Positions 20,111-29,590 are shown, counted from the stretch's first letter. The stretch is DNA of 64,000 nt from Halopiger xanaduensis SH-6 (GCF_000217715.1 NC_015666.1:694270-758269); one strand, 5' to 3'. A program made the numbers and translations. The notes: generated from the sequence alone by a model not told the origin.

Positions 20111-20260
20111 ACTGCCGACCGGTTCGACGACGATCCCCTTGACTGTTAATCCGTCTCACATCGGACCTTTTTGACGCGTCCCGGGGATCGGCCGGTATCG
20201 GTCGCTCGGACCGATCGACCGGCTCCGCCGCGCCGCAGCGGAGCGCGGCGTCGGACGCCA

Positions 20261-20280
20261 CTTATAGGTACGAACTACCT
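20261..20280 (+). promoter_or_regulatory. TATA element and small dyad before the Rieske gene
   Basis: CTTATAGGTA is followed by the dyad AGGTA-5-TACCT (20266-20280), about 45 bases before the ATG. A second AT-rich CTTATT at 20291-20296 could instead serve a leaderless start. Which one is used cannot be told from sequence. Confidence 0.35.
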
Positions 20281-20313
20281 GCGATCAACCCTTATTGAGC
20301 GTTACGCCATGGC

Positions 20314-21465
20314 ATGGCACACAGTATGACCCGGTGGAACAACGGTCGAGACGCGGTGGAACCGGTCAGCCCCGACATTACCGACGAAACCAACGCCCTA
20401 CCGGCGCGGTACTTCACCGACCCGGCGGTCCACGAGATGGAGAAGGAGAAGGTGTTCGGTCGGTACTGGGTGTACGCGGGCCACGCGAACTGCATTCCCG
20501 ACGCGGGAGACTACTTCACGCGCAACATCGGCGATCGGGAGATCATCGTCGTCCGGACCCACGACGGCGACATCGAGGCGTTCTACAACGTCTGCGCGCA
20601 CCGCGGGTCGGCCATGGTCGAGGAGACGCCGATGACCGACCCCGGCAACGCGGGCCGGATCAAGTGTCCGTACCACCTCTGGACGTACGACCTCGACGGG
20701 TCGCTCGCGAGCACGCCCAAGAGCTTCGAGGACGCGCGCCTGAACCCCGACCTCGAGGACGAGGACGTCTCCGAACCGGACGCCGAGGAGAACGCCCTCA
20801 TGTCGGTCCACACCGACCGCATCGGCCCGTTCGTCTTCGTCAACTTCGCCGACGATCCGATGCCCCTCGAGGAACAGGCGGGCTCGATGAAGACCGAACT
20901 CGAGTCGCTTCCGCTGGAGGAGTACCACCTCGCCAGACGCATCGTCTCCGAAGTCGAGTGCAACTGGAAGGTCTTCGGCGGCAACTACTCCGAGTGCGAC
21001 CACTGCCAGGCCAACCACCAGGACTGGGTGCGGGACCTCGAGCTCCTCGACTCCGAACTCGAGGTCAACGACTACCACTGGATCCTCCACTACCAGCACA
21101 AGGAGGACGTCGACGACGAGATGCGCATCCACGACGAGCACGAGGCGAAGTTCTACTACTTCTGGCCGAACTTCACGGTCAACATGTACGGGACCGCCGA
21201 CGGCTACGGCACCTACATCATCGATCCGATCGACGAAGGGCGGTTCCAGCTCGTTGCGGACTACTACTTCGCGGACGCCGACCTGTCCGAGGAGGAAGCG
21301 GAGTTCGTCCGGACGAGCCGGCAGCTCCAGGAGGAGGACTTCGAACTGGTCGAGCGCCAGCAGCGCGGCCTCGAGTCGGGGGCGATCGCGCAGGCGCAAC
21401 TCGGGCCGAACGAACACACCGTCCACAAGCTCCACCGCCTCGCGCAGGAGGCCTACGAGGCGTAG
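20314..21465 (+). CDS. Rieske non-heme iron oxygenase, glycine betaine monooxygenase-like
   Basis: This 383-residue oxygenase alpha subunit has Rieske ligands Cys94-x-His96 (NVCAHRGSAM) and Cys118-x2-His121 (CPYHLWTY). The catalytic iron site is GNYSECDHCQANH, with His230 and His235; EEDFELVERQQRGL near the C-terminus carries the third ligand region. The family includes choline, carnitine and glycine-betaine oxygenases (GbcA), which remove an N-methyl group as formaldehyde. Neighbours for dimethylglycine and sarcosine oxidation and a BCCT carrier make betaine the best guess. No reductase partner (GbcB) is in the window. ATG 20314 or 20326 are both possible starts. Confidence 0.88.
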   Translation: MAHSMTRWNNGRDAVEPVSPDITDETNALPARYFTDPAVHEMEKEKVFGRYWVYAGHANCIPDAGDYFTRNIGDREIIVVRTHDGDIEAFYNVCAHRGSAMVEETPMTDPGNAGRIKCPYHLWTYDLDGSLASTPKSFEDARLNPDLEDEDVSEPDAEENALMSVHTDRIGPFVFVNFADDPMPLEEQAGSMKTELESLPLEEYHLARRIVSEVECNWKVFGGNYSECDHCQANHQDWVRDLELLDSELEVNDYHWILHYQHKEDVDDEMRIHDEHEAKFYYFWPNFTVNMYGTADGYGTYIIDPIDEGRFQLVADYYFADADLSEEEAEFVRTSRQLQEEDFELVERQQRGLESGAIAQAQLGPNEHTVHKLHRLAQEAYEA

Positions 21466-21477
21466 CTCGTCGCGAAC

Positions 21478-21846
21478 ATGACCGCGAGTGATCCACGACA
21501 ACGGCAAGCACCGTTCGCGGCCGCGTGCCGGGAGTGCGAGGTCGAACAGGGCGTCGATTCCGCGAACGAACTCGTCGCGTTCTACCGTCGCCACAGTCGA
21601 CAGACCGGACACGACGTCGTCGTCACGCGGACCGACTTTGCGTTCGATCTGCCGACGGCGACCGATATCGAGACCGTCGTCGCCGAACTCGAGGCCCACT
21701 ACGAGAACGGCGTCCCACTGGGCGCCGTCGTCGCGGCGACGAGCGAGCAGGGGGTCCCCGTCGGGGAGACCCTCGACGAACTGCACGACGTGCGGTTGAC
21801 CGGCGCGCTCTACGAACCGCGCGACGATCACGTCGCCGTCGTCTGA
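21478..21846 (+). CDS. small protein with C-terminal MCM-like winged helix
   Basis: This 122-residue protein is 12 bases downstream of the Rieske oxygenase and so probably cotranscribed. The N-terminus has a Cys-x2-Cys pair and RRHSRQTGHDVVVTR, a pattern seen in short haloarchaeal proteins. The C-terminal 55 residues (VVAELEAHYENG...LHDVRLTGALYEPR) resemble the winged helix at the C-terminus of archaeal MCM, which ends in GxxYEPR. A DNA-binding or protein-interaction role is possible; I do not recognise a named family. Confidence 0.7.
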   Translation: MTASDPRQRQAPFAAACRECEVEQGVDSANELVAFYRRHSRQTGHDVVVTRTDFAFDLPTATDIETVVAELEAHYENGVPLGAVVAATSEQGVPVGETLDELHDVRLTGALYEPRDDHVAVV

Positions 21847-21912
21847 CTCCGAGCGGCGGCGGACGGCGAGCGGCCGGCCGTCGGTTGTCCCGTACACCGT
21901 GCTCCTCGCACC

Positions 21913-22557
21913 TCACTCCTCGAGCAGCGTCGTCTCCACGAGCGTGCCGGTCCCGCGGCGGATGCGGCCGCCGACCGCGGTCGGCGAGATGCCCAGCGAG
22001 TCGGCGAGCTCCTCGAGCGACGTTTCCCGCGGTTCCTCGAAGTACCCCTCCTCGTAGGCGGCGACCAGGGCGGCGCGTTGCTCGTCGGTCACCTCCGGCG
22101 CCACCCCGTCGGTCCACTCGTCCCGCCGGAACATGCGGTGCAGTTCGAACGAGATGTCGCAGTCCTGGCACCGCTCCCAGAGCTCGGCGAGCGCCTCCCG
22201 GTCGGGAAGGTGAAGGCGGACGGTCCACCCCCGGTCGTTGCTCTCGGCCCGCAGCAGGAGGCCGCCGAGTTCGGTCGCCATCGGCGAGATGAGCTTCGTC
22301 CCCTCGGTGTGCTCGAGGCGGTAGAGACGCGTCGAGCCGAGGTCGTCGACCAGCAGCCAGTCGGCGACCGTGTGATCCGCCTCGAGCGTCGGCTCGAACG
22401 TCTCGTCCGCGTTCCGGACGAGGAAGAAGAACAGGCCGGTCTCCGGGTCGGTGGTCGAGTGGGAAACGACCTCGACGGACGCCTCCGGACAGTCCCGGAT
22501 CGTCGGCGTCAACGCGAGATCAGGGTGGGCGACGTCGAGTATCGCGATCAGGCTCAC
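21913..22557 (-). CDS. Bat-type (bacterio-opsin activator-like) HTH regulator
   Basis: This 214-residue protein has a sensor-like N-terminal half and a C-terminal HTH_10 domain (LVAAYEEGYFEEPRETSLEE, then LADSLGISPTAVGGRIRRGT), as in haloarchaeal bacterio-opsin activator homologs. Such proteins activate nearby metabolic genes. It is convergent with the Rieske operon and is the only regulator near the betaine-type genes, so it may control them. An intergenic stretch of 234 bases separates it from the divergent redoxin gene. Confidence 0.88.
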   Translation of the reverse strand: MSLIAILDVAHPDLALTPTIRDCPEASVEVVSHSTTDPETGLFFFLVRNADETFEPTLEADHTVADWLLVDDLGSTRLYRLEHTEGTKLISPMATELGGLLLRAESNDRGWTVRLHLPDREALAELWERCQDCDISFELHRMFRRDEWTDGVAPEVTDEQRAALVAAYEEGYFEEPRETSLEELADSLGISPTAVGGRIRRGTGTLVETTLLEE

Positions 22558-22791
22558 GGCTTCTCACACCCTCGTTCGGTCCGGAGTTGCGTTGTCCGAC
22601 GTCTATACACCGGTCGTCGGAATTCCCGTTGATCCGTTGACGATACGACCGTGTTTGTCATTGTCTTGCCACCATGTACCACACATCGCTACTTAACCGT
22701 TCCCTCGTATGGGGGGTTTCGAGCGGCGGAACGTGAGGGACTGGACCGTTGAAAGCCGAGTCGTTTTCGGGGCCGGCACGGTACTGCGGCT

Positions 22792-23331
22792 ATGATCGAT
22801 GCCGCCGTCGAGGTTCCGTTGCCCAACGTCGGCCCGGGTCCCGACCAGCTCGCGATCGCCGACCTCGCCGAACCGGTCGCGCCGGCGGATCCGACGACGA
22901 CCGACGGGGGCGATCCCGCCTACGAGACCGTCCTCCTGTTGCTCCACCGCGACCACCACGCCGGCCAGTGTCGCCGGCAGGTCCGGGCCGTCGCGGACCG
23001 CTACGAGGAGTTTCAGGAGCGGGGCTGTCAGGTCGTCTCCGTCGTCCCCGAACCCCGCGAGCGCGTTCGCGAGTGGCAGGAACGGTACGACCTACCCTAC
23101 CCGCTCTGTGCGGACCCGGACGCGACCGTCGGCGAAGCGTTCGAACAGCCCGTCCGGTTCGGTCCGCTCGGCAGGCACGTCGACCTCGTCGGTCGCATGC
23201 CCGCGGCGGTCGTCCTCGACGTCCAGGATGACGGCGACGAAATCACCGTCGCCGCCAGCCACCGCGGCCACACGAACATGGACCGTCCGGAAATCGACGA
23301 GTTGTTGGCGACGATCGACCGAGAGACGTGA
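22792..23331 (+). CDS. peroxiredoxin-like (AhpC/TSA/redoxin) protein
   Basis: This 179-residue thioredoxin-fold protein reads LLLLHRDHHAGQCRRQVRAV after strand beta-3, with a cysteine near the peroxidatic position. VVSVVPEPRERVREWQERY and a PYPLCADPDATVGEAF segment typical of the AhpC/TSA family follow. The canonical PxxxTxxC context is absent, so true peroxidase activity is uncertain. The acetyltransferase gene follows with a GTGA overlap or an 11-base gap, suggesting an operon. Confidence 0.78.
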   Translation: MIDAAVEVPLPNVGPGPDQLAIADLAEPVAPADPTTTDGGDPAYETVLLLLHRDHHAGQCRRQVRAVADRYEEFQERGCQVVSVVPEPRERVREWQERYDLPYPLCADPDATVGEAFEQPVRFGPLGRHVDLVGRMPAAVVLDVQDDGDEITVAASHRGHTNMDRPEIDELLATIDRET

Positions 23332-23342
23332 CACGAGAGACG

Positions 23343-23795
23343 ATGTCCGGCTCCGGTCCCGATTTCGACGGTCGTTCGGACGTCGCGTTCGTCCGCTCCG
23401 CAACCGCCGACGACGCCCTCGAGGTCCGGCGTATCTTAGACGCCGCCATGCTCGAGCCGGGCGACGTCGAGGCACGGATCGACGCCGGCGACGTGCTCGT
23501 GGCCGGCGACCGCCGGGGTCGCGGCGACGGGTCGGCGGCCGCCCGCATCCTCGGCACGCTCGTCCTCGAGAGGCTCGAGGACGAACGGGGCGCCCACATC
23601 GCGGCGATCGGCGTTCGCCGCCGCCACCGGGGTCGCGGACTCGGCCGCGCGCTGGTCGAGCGCGGCCTCGAGCGCGAGGGGCGGCTGACGGCGCGGTTCG
23701 ACGAGGGCGTCCGACCGTTCTACGAGCGGCTCGGGTTTTCGATCGAGCCGATCGACGGCCGGCGACACCAGGGCGTCGTCGTAGCGGAGGACTGA
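23343..23795 (+). CDS. GNAT family N-acetyltransferase
   Basis: This protein of about 150 residues has the acetyl-CoA-binding motif A, IGVRRRHRGRGLGRALVERG, then FYERLGFSIEPID at motif B. A GTG at 23328, overlapping the upstream stop as GTGA, is an alternative start; ATG 23343 (MSGSGPDF) is used here. The acceptor substrate is unknown. Confidence 0.88.
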   Translation: MSGSGPDFDGRSDVAFVRSATADDALEVRRILDAAMLEPGDVEARIDAGDVLVAGDRRGRGDGSAAARILGTLVLERLEDERGAHIAAIGVRRRHRGRGLGRALVERGLEREGRLTARFDEGVRPFYERLGFSIEPIDGRRHQGVVVAED

Positions 23796-24033
23796 GGCGG
23801 CTTCCGGGACAGCCGAACATATTCTCCGTATTCTACCCGCGTGGGAACACCGGCGGGACTCAAGGGGGTCGATCGCGCACGCTCGGATAGAAACGACTAC
23901 GGCCGATGGGACGCAGGATCCATCCAGTGCTCGGACGTGCCGACGATCGACCGATTCGCGCCGACCGCCACCCGACGGGAACCAGAACTGAGACCGAGAT
24001 CGGGACCGGCCGGCGCCGTCGTTACGAGAACCC

Positions 24034-24342
24034 ATGACCGACTACGCGCTCTTCATCGCGGCGAGTAACGCGGCGACGCTCGTAACGGGTGGTGCCGTCG
24101 CGACGCTCGCCTACCGGGCGTTCCGCCGCACCGGGTCGCCGGCGCTGCGGGCCGTCGCCGCCGGCTTCGCCATCATCGTGGCGGGCTCCGTCCTCGGCGG
24201 CGTGGCGCACCTGCTGCGCAGCGTCGCGCTCGGCGTCGCGATCCAGAGTTCGTTCACGGCCGGCGGCTTCGCCGTCCTGCTGTACTCGCTGTACACGGAG
24301 ACGAGCGCGACGACGACCATCACCGTGGGGTGGTCCGAGTGA
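24034..24342 (+). CDS. small membrane protein, DUF7521-like
   Basis: This 102-residue protein has three hydrophobic helices and the pattern [26 protein letters not shown] associate that pattern with the haloarchaeal DUF7521 family, often found beside small regulators. Here its stop overlaps the GTG start of the FAD synthase gene, so it is probably cotranscribed with it. The function is unknown. Confidence 0.72.
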   Translation: MTDYALFIAASNAATLVTGGAVATLAYRAFRRTGSPALRAVAAGFAIIVAGSVLGGVAHLLRSVALGVAIQSSFTAGGFAVLLYSLYTETSATTTITVGWSE

Positions 24343-24821
24343 CGGAGGATTCGACGCCGGACGAAACGGCAGCCGACGAGCCCACTCGAGTCGTCGCCCA
24401 GGGAACCTTCGACATCCTCCACCCTGGCCACGTCCACTACCTCGAGGAAGCCGCCGCCGCGGGCGACGAACTCCACGTCATCGTCGCCCGCGCGGACAAC
24501 ATCGCGCACAAACCCGATCCCGTCATGCCGGACGCGCAGCGCCGGGACACCGTCGCCGCGCTCGAGGCCGTCGATTACGCTCGACTCGGCCATCCCGAGG
24601 ACTTCTCAGTTCCGATCGAGGCGATCGACCCCGACGTGCTCGTGCTGGGCCACGATCAGCACCACGACGAGCGCGACGTTTCGGCCATGCTCGCCGAGTG
24701 GGGAATCGACTGCCGCGTCGAGCGGGCGAGCGGGCTCGACCCGGACGGGGAGACGCTGGTGTCGAGCAGCGAGATCAAAGCCCGCGTCCGCGAGCGCCAC
24801 ACGGTCGAACCCTCCCGGTAG
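24339..24821 (+). CDS. ribL: FAD synthase / cytidylyltransferase-like nucleotidyltransferase
   Basis: This protein of about 160 residues has the nucleotidyltransferase signature [17 protein letters not shown] (HxGH motif) and SSSEIKARV near the end. Archaeal RibL adenylylates FMN to FAD; the size and the [10 protein letters not shown] segment match. The start is GTG 24339, overlapping the stop of the membrane protein gene as GTGA; an upstream GTG at 24330 is also in frame. Confidence 0.88.
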   Translation: MTEDSTPDETAADEPTRVVAQGTFDILHPGHVHYLEEAAAAGDELHVIVARADNIAHKPDPVMPDAQRRDTVAALEAVDYARLGHPEDFSVPIEAIDPDVLVLGHDQHHDERDVSAMLAEWGIDCRVERASGLDPDGETLVSSSEIKARVRERHTVEPSR

Positions 24822-24896
24822 CACCGCGGCCGGAACCGCTGGGCCGGAGCGGATAGGTAACGCTACGATTATGTATTGTGTACCCTAGCTAACAGT

Positions 24897-25514
24897 ATGG
24901 GCAACCCTCGACCGTCCGGCTCGTCGTCGCTGAGCAGTCGGGTACACGCGCTCGTCGAACGGTACACGCCAGACGGCGCGCTGGGCCGGTTCCTCCTCGG
25001 CGGGACCATCGGGCCGTTCGGGCTCTGGCTGCTGGCGCTCGGCGTATTCGCCGCCCCGACGTGGGGGCTCGCCGCGCTGTTCTGGATGCCCGTGTTACTC
25101 GGCTTCGGACTCCCGATGGTGCTCCTGTCGATTCTCACCCTCTGGCCGATCTACCTCTCGCTCATCGGGAACATCGACTCGGCGGCCGAGTATCCGGTCG
25201 GCGGCGCAAGCAGTTCGCGAACGACGAAGTCGGTTTCTACCACACCCACCACTACCGACACCATCTCTCGAGCCGGTATCGACCGAGACACCGGCGACTC
25301 ACCGGCCGGAGCCGACGAGAGAGATCCGTTCGGCGATCTGAAAGCGAAGTACGAAAACGGCGAACTCTCGGAGGACGAGTTCGAGCGGCGACTCGAAGAG
25401 CGACTGGCGAACGGGGAGTACACGGTTCAGACCGACGCGACGAAGGGCCGATCGTCTCCGAACCGCGACGAGCCGACCCGCGAACGCCGAGAGCGGAGTT
25501 CGGAGCGCGGGTGA
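24897..25514 (+). CDS. membrane protein with C-terminal SHOCT domain
   Basis: This 205-residue protein has two strong hydrophobic segments (about residues 30-55 and 60-95) and a Ser/Thr-rich linker. The SHOCT helix-turn motif DPFGDLKAKYENGELSEDEFE is followed by a basic/acidic disordered tail. SHOCT domains mediate oligomerisation; the molecular role is unknown. Confidence 0.82.
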   Translation: MGNPRPSGSSSLSSRVHALVERYTPDGALGRFLLGGTIGPFGLWLLALGVFAAPTWGLAALFWMPVLLGFGLPMVLLSILTLWPIYLSLIGNIDSAAEYPVGGASSSRTTKSVSTTPTTTDTISRAGIDRDTGDSPAGADERDPFGDLKAKYENGELSEDEFERRLEERLANGEYTVQTDATKGRSSPNRDEPTRERRERSSERG

Positions 25515-25572
25515 GGGAGCACCGAGCTACTGCAACTGACTCGGCCGCCGTGATGTGTTTTCAGCGGTGCTA

Positions 25573-27960
25573 TCAGGAGGAATCCGACTCGAGGCGCGAC
25601 CAGAACCGCTCGAGGCCGACGTCGAGCATGTCGAGACTGACCGGCTGGAACTCACTGTTCTCGGGCAGGAACTCCCGCACCGAATCCCAGCTATCGCGAG
25701 CGTAGCGCTCGTCCAGCAGGACGCGCACGCCGACGTCCTCGGGCGAGCGGATCACGCGGCCGATCGCCTGCCGGGCCTTCCGCACGGCGGGAATGGTGAG
25801 CGCGTAGGTGAAGCCGTCGCCGAACGCGTCGTCGTAGGCCCGGCGGACGGCCTCGGTGCGGGGACTCGAGGTGTTGACGATCGGGACGCCACAGACCACC
25901 GCCGCGGCGAGGCGGTCGCCGCTGTAGTCGACGCCCTCGGTCAGCGTCCCCCGGAGGCTGGTCACGAGCACCTTCCCCTCACCGGCGAAGAACTCGCTTT
26001 TGAGCGACTCGGTCGCCTCGTCGTCGGTCGAGGCGTCGAGCAGGATCGGTTTCCCGTCGACGCGGTCCTCGAGCACGCCGGCGGCCCACTCCGCTTCGGC
26101 GTAGCTGGGCATCCCGACGAGGACGTTGCCCGGAACCCGGGCGATCTTCGCGACGGCATCGGCGTACTGCCTGCGCGTGGGATTTTCTTCCCCCGCCCGG
26201 CCCCGGTTGTCGTAGGTGAACTTCGGCGCGGCGACCGCGAAGCTCTCGCGGTTCTCCGCGGGGAAGTGCAGCCCGTAGCGGCGCTCGACGACCGGCCGAT
26301 CCTCCTCGCGCTCTATGTACTGCAGGCCAGTGACTTCGGTGAAGGCGTCCATCGGCTCGAGGGTCGCGCTCATGAGGATGCCGCCGCCGAACTTCGCGAG
26401 GCGGTCTCCGATGGCGTCGCTGGGGACGCAGTTGTGCAGGGCGATCCGGGCGGTGTAGGCCCGGCGCCACGAGTCGGCGGGTTCGGTCTCGTTCCAGGTG
26501 CGCTCGAGTTCGATCTCGCGGAAGTAGTCGGTGTGGTCGCGGCGGTACCACTCCCCGAGCACGCGGCCGACGGCGGGCGCGGCGCGGGTGCGGTCCTCGT
26601 CCTCGGCCTCGTTCAGGATGCGCGCGACGACGGCGCCGACGGCCTCGGCGCGGACCCAGTCGGCGTCGCCGTAGCCGGCCTCGCGCGCCCACGCGGAGAG
26701 TTCGTCCTCGGCGGGTTCGCCCGGGTCGCGCAGCGGGATCTCGTCGTCCTCGAGGTCGGTGAGGTTCGACTGCCACCCCCTGTGTTTCCGGTCGAGGTGA
26801 GCCGTGACCCGTCGGTCGAGTTCGGCGCGGAGGTCCCGGATGAACTCGAGGGTTCGGTTCAGTTCGTCGTAGGTGACGTCGCTGTCGTTGAGTTCGCCCC
26901 GCACGAGGTCGGCGTCGGCGGTCTTCGAGCCGCCCTCGGCGGTGCGGCCCTCGCGCTCGAACTTGATCGGCTGGATGACCCGCGAGAGTTCGGTTTCGGC
27001 GTCGCGCAGGGTCGCGTCGGCCACCCCGTCGCTGACCAGATCGCGCACGCGGGGCTCTAACATGTGGGCCTCGTCGCAGACGACGAACGTCGAGTCGTCC
27101 AGCAGGGCGCCGGTGAAGGAGCCGGTCGTCGTCGGATCGAACGCGTGGTAGTAGTTCCCGATGACGACCTCGACGTGGCCCAGCGCGGCGCCCATCACGG
27201 AGTGCGGGCAGGTGCCGTGCTTGACGGAGCGTGCGACGAGGTCCTCGGGCGTGATCATCCCTGCCGTCGTGAAGTCGTACGGCACCGCTTCGGCGGCGTC
27301 GCCCTCGCTGTCCTCCTCCGGGAGATCCTCGAGGTACTGCGCGTAGAACGGGCAGTACTCGGTTTCGGCGCCGACGGGACCGCCCTCGCCGTACTCGGGC
27401 AGGTCCGGCGGGTACGGCGTCGGCTCGCCGGCGGTCTCGAGGTAGTTCGCGGTCCCGCCTTGACTGCCGCTGTCGGCTAACCCGATCTGCTGGCTGCGGG
27501 CGCGGGCCGCGAGGTTCTGCGCCGTGGTGTCGCCGCCCTCGCCGACGAGGTCGCGAGTGCGATCCCGCAGCGTCTCGCAGCGGTCGTAGACGTTCCCGTC
27601 GTCGAACCCCGCCGTTTTCTCGCGGTTGTACGGGCAGACGTCGGCCTTCCCGACCAGCGTGAGGCCCGAGACCGGGCACCAGTCGTCGGGCAGATTTTCG
27701 TTGATCGTCTCTAAGTCCTCCTCGAACTGGCGCAGCTGTTGCTTGACGCTCGTGAGGACGAACACGCGCTCGTAGTCCGTATCGGGGTCGCGAACGAGGT
27801 CGATTCCCGCCGTGAGCGCGATCATCGTCTTCCCGGTGCCGCAGGCGCCCTCGACGACCGTGTAGCCGCCGTCTCGAGCGGCCTCGATCGCGGTCTCGAT
27901 GCCGTCGACCTGTGGCTCGTAGGGTTGGGCGTGCCCGAAGATCGAGCGCCAGTCCGTCAT
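25573..27960 (-). CDS. XPD/DinG-type superfamily 2 DNA helicase with iron-sulfur cysteines
   Basis: This 795-residue helicase has Walker A EGACGTGKTMIAL at about residue 36 and the DEAH box VVCDEAHMLEPR at about 290. Four cysteines in the Fe-S domain region are placed as CPYNRE (about 107), DRC (about 127), EYCPFY (about 203) and GTCPHS (about 249). Motifs IV-VI include TSLRGTLTEGVDYSGDRL and QAIGRVIRSPEDVG. The family acts in 5'-3' unwinding for repair or replication. The start at 27960 (MTDWRSIFG) was chosen because the sequence before it is unlike a helicase. Confidence 0.93.
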   Translation of the reverse strand: MTDWRSIFGHAQPYEPQVDGIETAIEAARDGGYTVVEGACGTGKTMIALTAGIDLVRDPDTDYERVFVLTSVKQQLRQFEEDLETINENLPDDWCPVSGLTLVGKADVCPYNREKTAGFDDGNVYDRCETLRDRTRDLVGEGGDTTAQNLAARARSQQIGLADSGSQGGTANYLETAGEPTPYPPDLPEYGEGGPVGAETEYCPFYAQYLEDLPEEDSEGDAAEAVPYDFTTAGMITPEDLVARSVKHGTCPHSVMGAALGHVEVVIGNYYHAFDPTTTGSFTGALLDDSTFVVCDEAHMLEPRVRDLVSDGVADATLRDAETELSRVIQPIKFEREGRTAEGGSKTADADLVRGELNDSDVTYDELNRTLEFIRDLRAELDRRVTAHLDRKHRGWQSNLTDLEDDEIPLRDPGEPAEDELSAWAREAGYGDADWVRAEAVGAVVARILNEAEDEDRTRAAPAVGRVLGEWYRRDHTDYFREIELERTWNETEPADSWRRAYTARIALHNCVPSDAIGDRLAKFGGGILMSATLEPMDAFTEVTGLQYIEREEDRPVVERRYGLHFPAENRESFAVAAPKFTYDNRGRAGEENPTRRQYADAVAKIARVPGNVLVGMPSYAEAEWAAGVLEDRVDGKPILLDASTDDEATESLKSEFFAGEGKVLVTSLRGTLTEGVDYSGDRLAAAVVCGVPIVNTSSPRTEAVRRAYDDAFGDGFTYALTIPAVRKARQAIGRVIRSPEDVGVRVLLDERYARDSWDSVREFLPENSEFQPVSLDMLDVGLERFWSRLESDSS

Positions 27961-28078
27961 GCGGTGTCTTCGCTTACTCGGGAGCGGTCGGCCATAGGGT
28001 TGACGGACCGCATTCGACGCGCCTTCGGTGATAAAGTGACGGTCGCTCGTCGGTAGAACGATCGATAGAACCAGCGCG

Positions 28079-29044
28079 CTACCGCTCGTCTCCGCCGACG
28101 GCGTCGGAAACCGGGGACTCGGCGTCTCGAGCCGGCGACTCTCCGGTCGCCCCAGCGTCGGCCGGAAGCGCCCAGTCGGGCTCGAGCGGCGGCGTCCCGG
28201 CGACGGCAATCGCGACCGCGGCGAGCCCGAACACGAGGATGCCGATTCCGCCGACGGGGTTGACGACCAGTTCGGAGCCGCCCTGCGCGAACGCGAGCAT
28301 CGTCGCGGCGAAGGCGTTGAACGTGCCGTGGAAGACCGCCGGCGCCAGGACCGACCGGGCGGCCAGCGTGACGTAGGTGTAGACCGGCGCCATCGCGATG
28401 CAGGCGACGGTCATCACGCCGACGCCGACGACCGGCTCGTTCGGGAAGTTGTACCCCTCGATGACGATCGGTGCGTGCCACACTCCCCAGAAAAAGCCGA
28501 CGACGGCCGACGCCCGCCAGAAGCCGAGCGGCGCGAGCGCGGTCTGGAGGACGCCGCGCCAGCCGAACTCCTCGCCGAACGCGAAGACGGCGTTGATCGT
28601 CGCGCCGGCGACGACCGCGACGACGAGCATGATGAGGAGGTTCGCCGGCCACCCGGGAAGCGACGGGCCAGCGTCCGTCGTTTCGGGCTGTTCGAACGAC
28701 GTCCCCGCCCCGGTGATCGGATTCACGTCGGGAACGAACTCGGTCCCCGGAAGGGCGACGGCGACGGCCGTGCCAACCAGTATGAGCACGAGCGGGACGA
28801 CCGCGGCGATTGCGAGCCAGCGGAGCCGTCCGCGCGGCAGTCGCAACCCCGCGCGCTCGAACGACAGCGCGCCGGAGACGCAGGTCACGATACCGGCCAG
28901 CAGCGGCGTGAACATGTAGGCCGGCGCGAGGAGGATCATGCTCACGCCGGCGAGCCGCGAGACGAGCACGAACCCGCTCGCGAGCGCCGCGAGCGCGACG
29001 AGGAAGACGACGAGCGGCCGACGGTCGATGACTTCCGAGGACAT
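28079..29044 (-). CDS. CPBP family intramembrane metalloprotease
   Basis: This 321-residue protein has about eight membrane helices and the Abi/CPBP catalytic motifs GEEFGWRGVLQ (EExxxR), FWGVWHAP (FxxxH) and HGTFNAFAA. The family includes CAAX prenyl proteases of the Rce1 type; in archaea the substrates are mostly unknown. The last 40 residues are hydrophilic and probably cytoplasmic. It lies upstream of the helicase on the same strand, but the 118-base gap makes an operon uncertain. Confidence 0.92.
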   Translation of the reverse strand: MSSEVIDRRPLVVFLVALAALASGFVLVSRLAGVSMILLAPAYMFTPLLAGIVTCVSGALSFERAGLRLPRGRLRWLAIAAVVPLVLILVGTAVAVALPGTEFVPDVNPITGAGTSFEQPETTDAGPSLPGWPANLLIMLVVAVVAGATINAVFAFGEEFGWRGVLQTALAPLGFWRASAVVGFFWGVWHAPIVIEGYNFPNEPVVGVGVMTVACIAMAPVYTYVTLAARSVLAPAVFHGTFNAFAATMLAFAQGGSELVVNPVGGIGILVFGLAAVAIAVAGTPPLEPDWALPADAGATGESPARDAESPVSDAVGGDER

Positions 29045-29208
29045 TCCTAGTCGTATCGATGTGTTGTTACAGCATCAATACTGTGACGATGACCGAGGCC
29101 GGCCGGAACGCTGTCGATTTGAACGGGGTGTACTGGCGTGTTCGACCGAATAGACCGAGATCTCGAGGCGACTGACGCGCCGAATCGGGTAGCCACTGCC
29201 GGCGCGCC

Positions 29209-29216
29209 CCTTATAA
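29209..29216 (+). promoter_or_regulatory. TATA box for the small Hsp20-like gene
   Basis: CTTATAAG lies 24-30 bases before the GTG start at 29239, consistent with a leaderless message and supporting that start. Confidence 0.55.
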
Positions 29217-29238
29217 GTTCGAGGCCCCAACGACGGGT

Positions 29239-29478
29239 GTGAACGTTCCCGAATCACTCCGAAACGCCGACCGCCACGGTGCGATCGTCCGTACCGTCGA
29301 GTACGACGACACGAGCGTCATCGCGGTGGATTTCGGAAGCGAGGCCGGCGACGCGTCGATCGACATCGTCGGTGACACTGCAATTATCGTGACGGACGGC
29401 GAGCAGTTCGAGTTCGAACTCCCGCCGGAAGCGAGCGACGTCTCCGCGAACAACGGCGTCCTGACGATTACCGAGTAA
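29239..29478 (+). CDS. small Hsp20-like beta protein (DUF7127-like)
   Basis: This acidic 79-residue protein, starting with GTG, is almost entirely beta strand and ends in ANNGVLTITE, the closing strand pattern of Hsp20 alpha-crystallin domains. It resembles short haloarchaeal DUF7127 proteins. It may be a minimal chaperone-fold protein; its partner is unknown. A TATA box at the right spacing supports expression. Confidence 0.78.
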   Translation: MNVPESLRNADRHGAIVRTVEYDDTSVIAVDFGSEAGDASIDIVGDTAIIVTDGEQFEFELPPEASDVSANNGVLTITE

Positions 29479-29590
29479 CCCTCGTTCTTCCGATTCCGAC
29501 GGCGCCTCGTTTTCACCCGCAGTTCACGACGACGCGACAGCGCGCCGATCGAAACGCAACCCATTCCCGTTCCGGGCGGCTACGGAGCGT

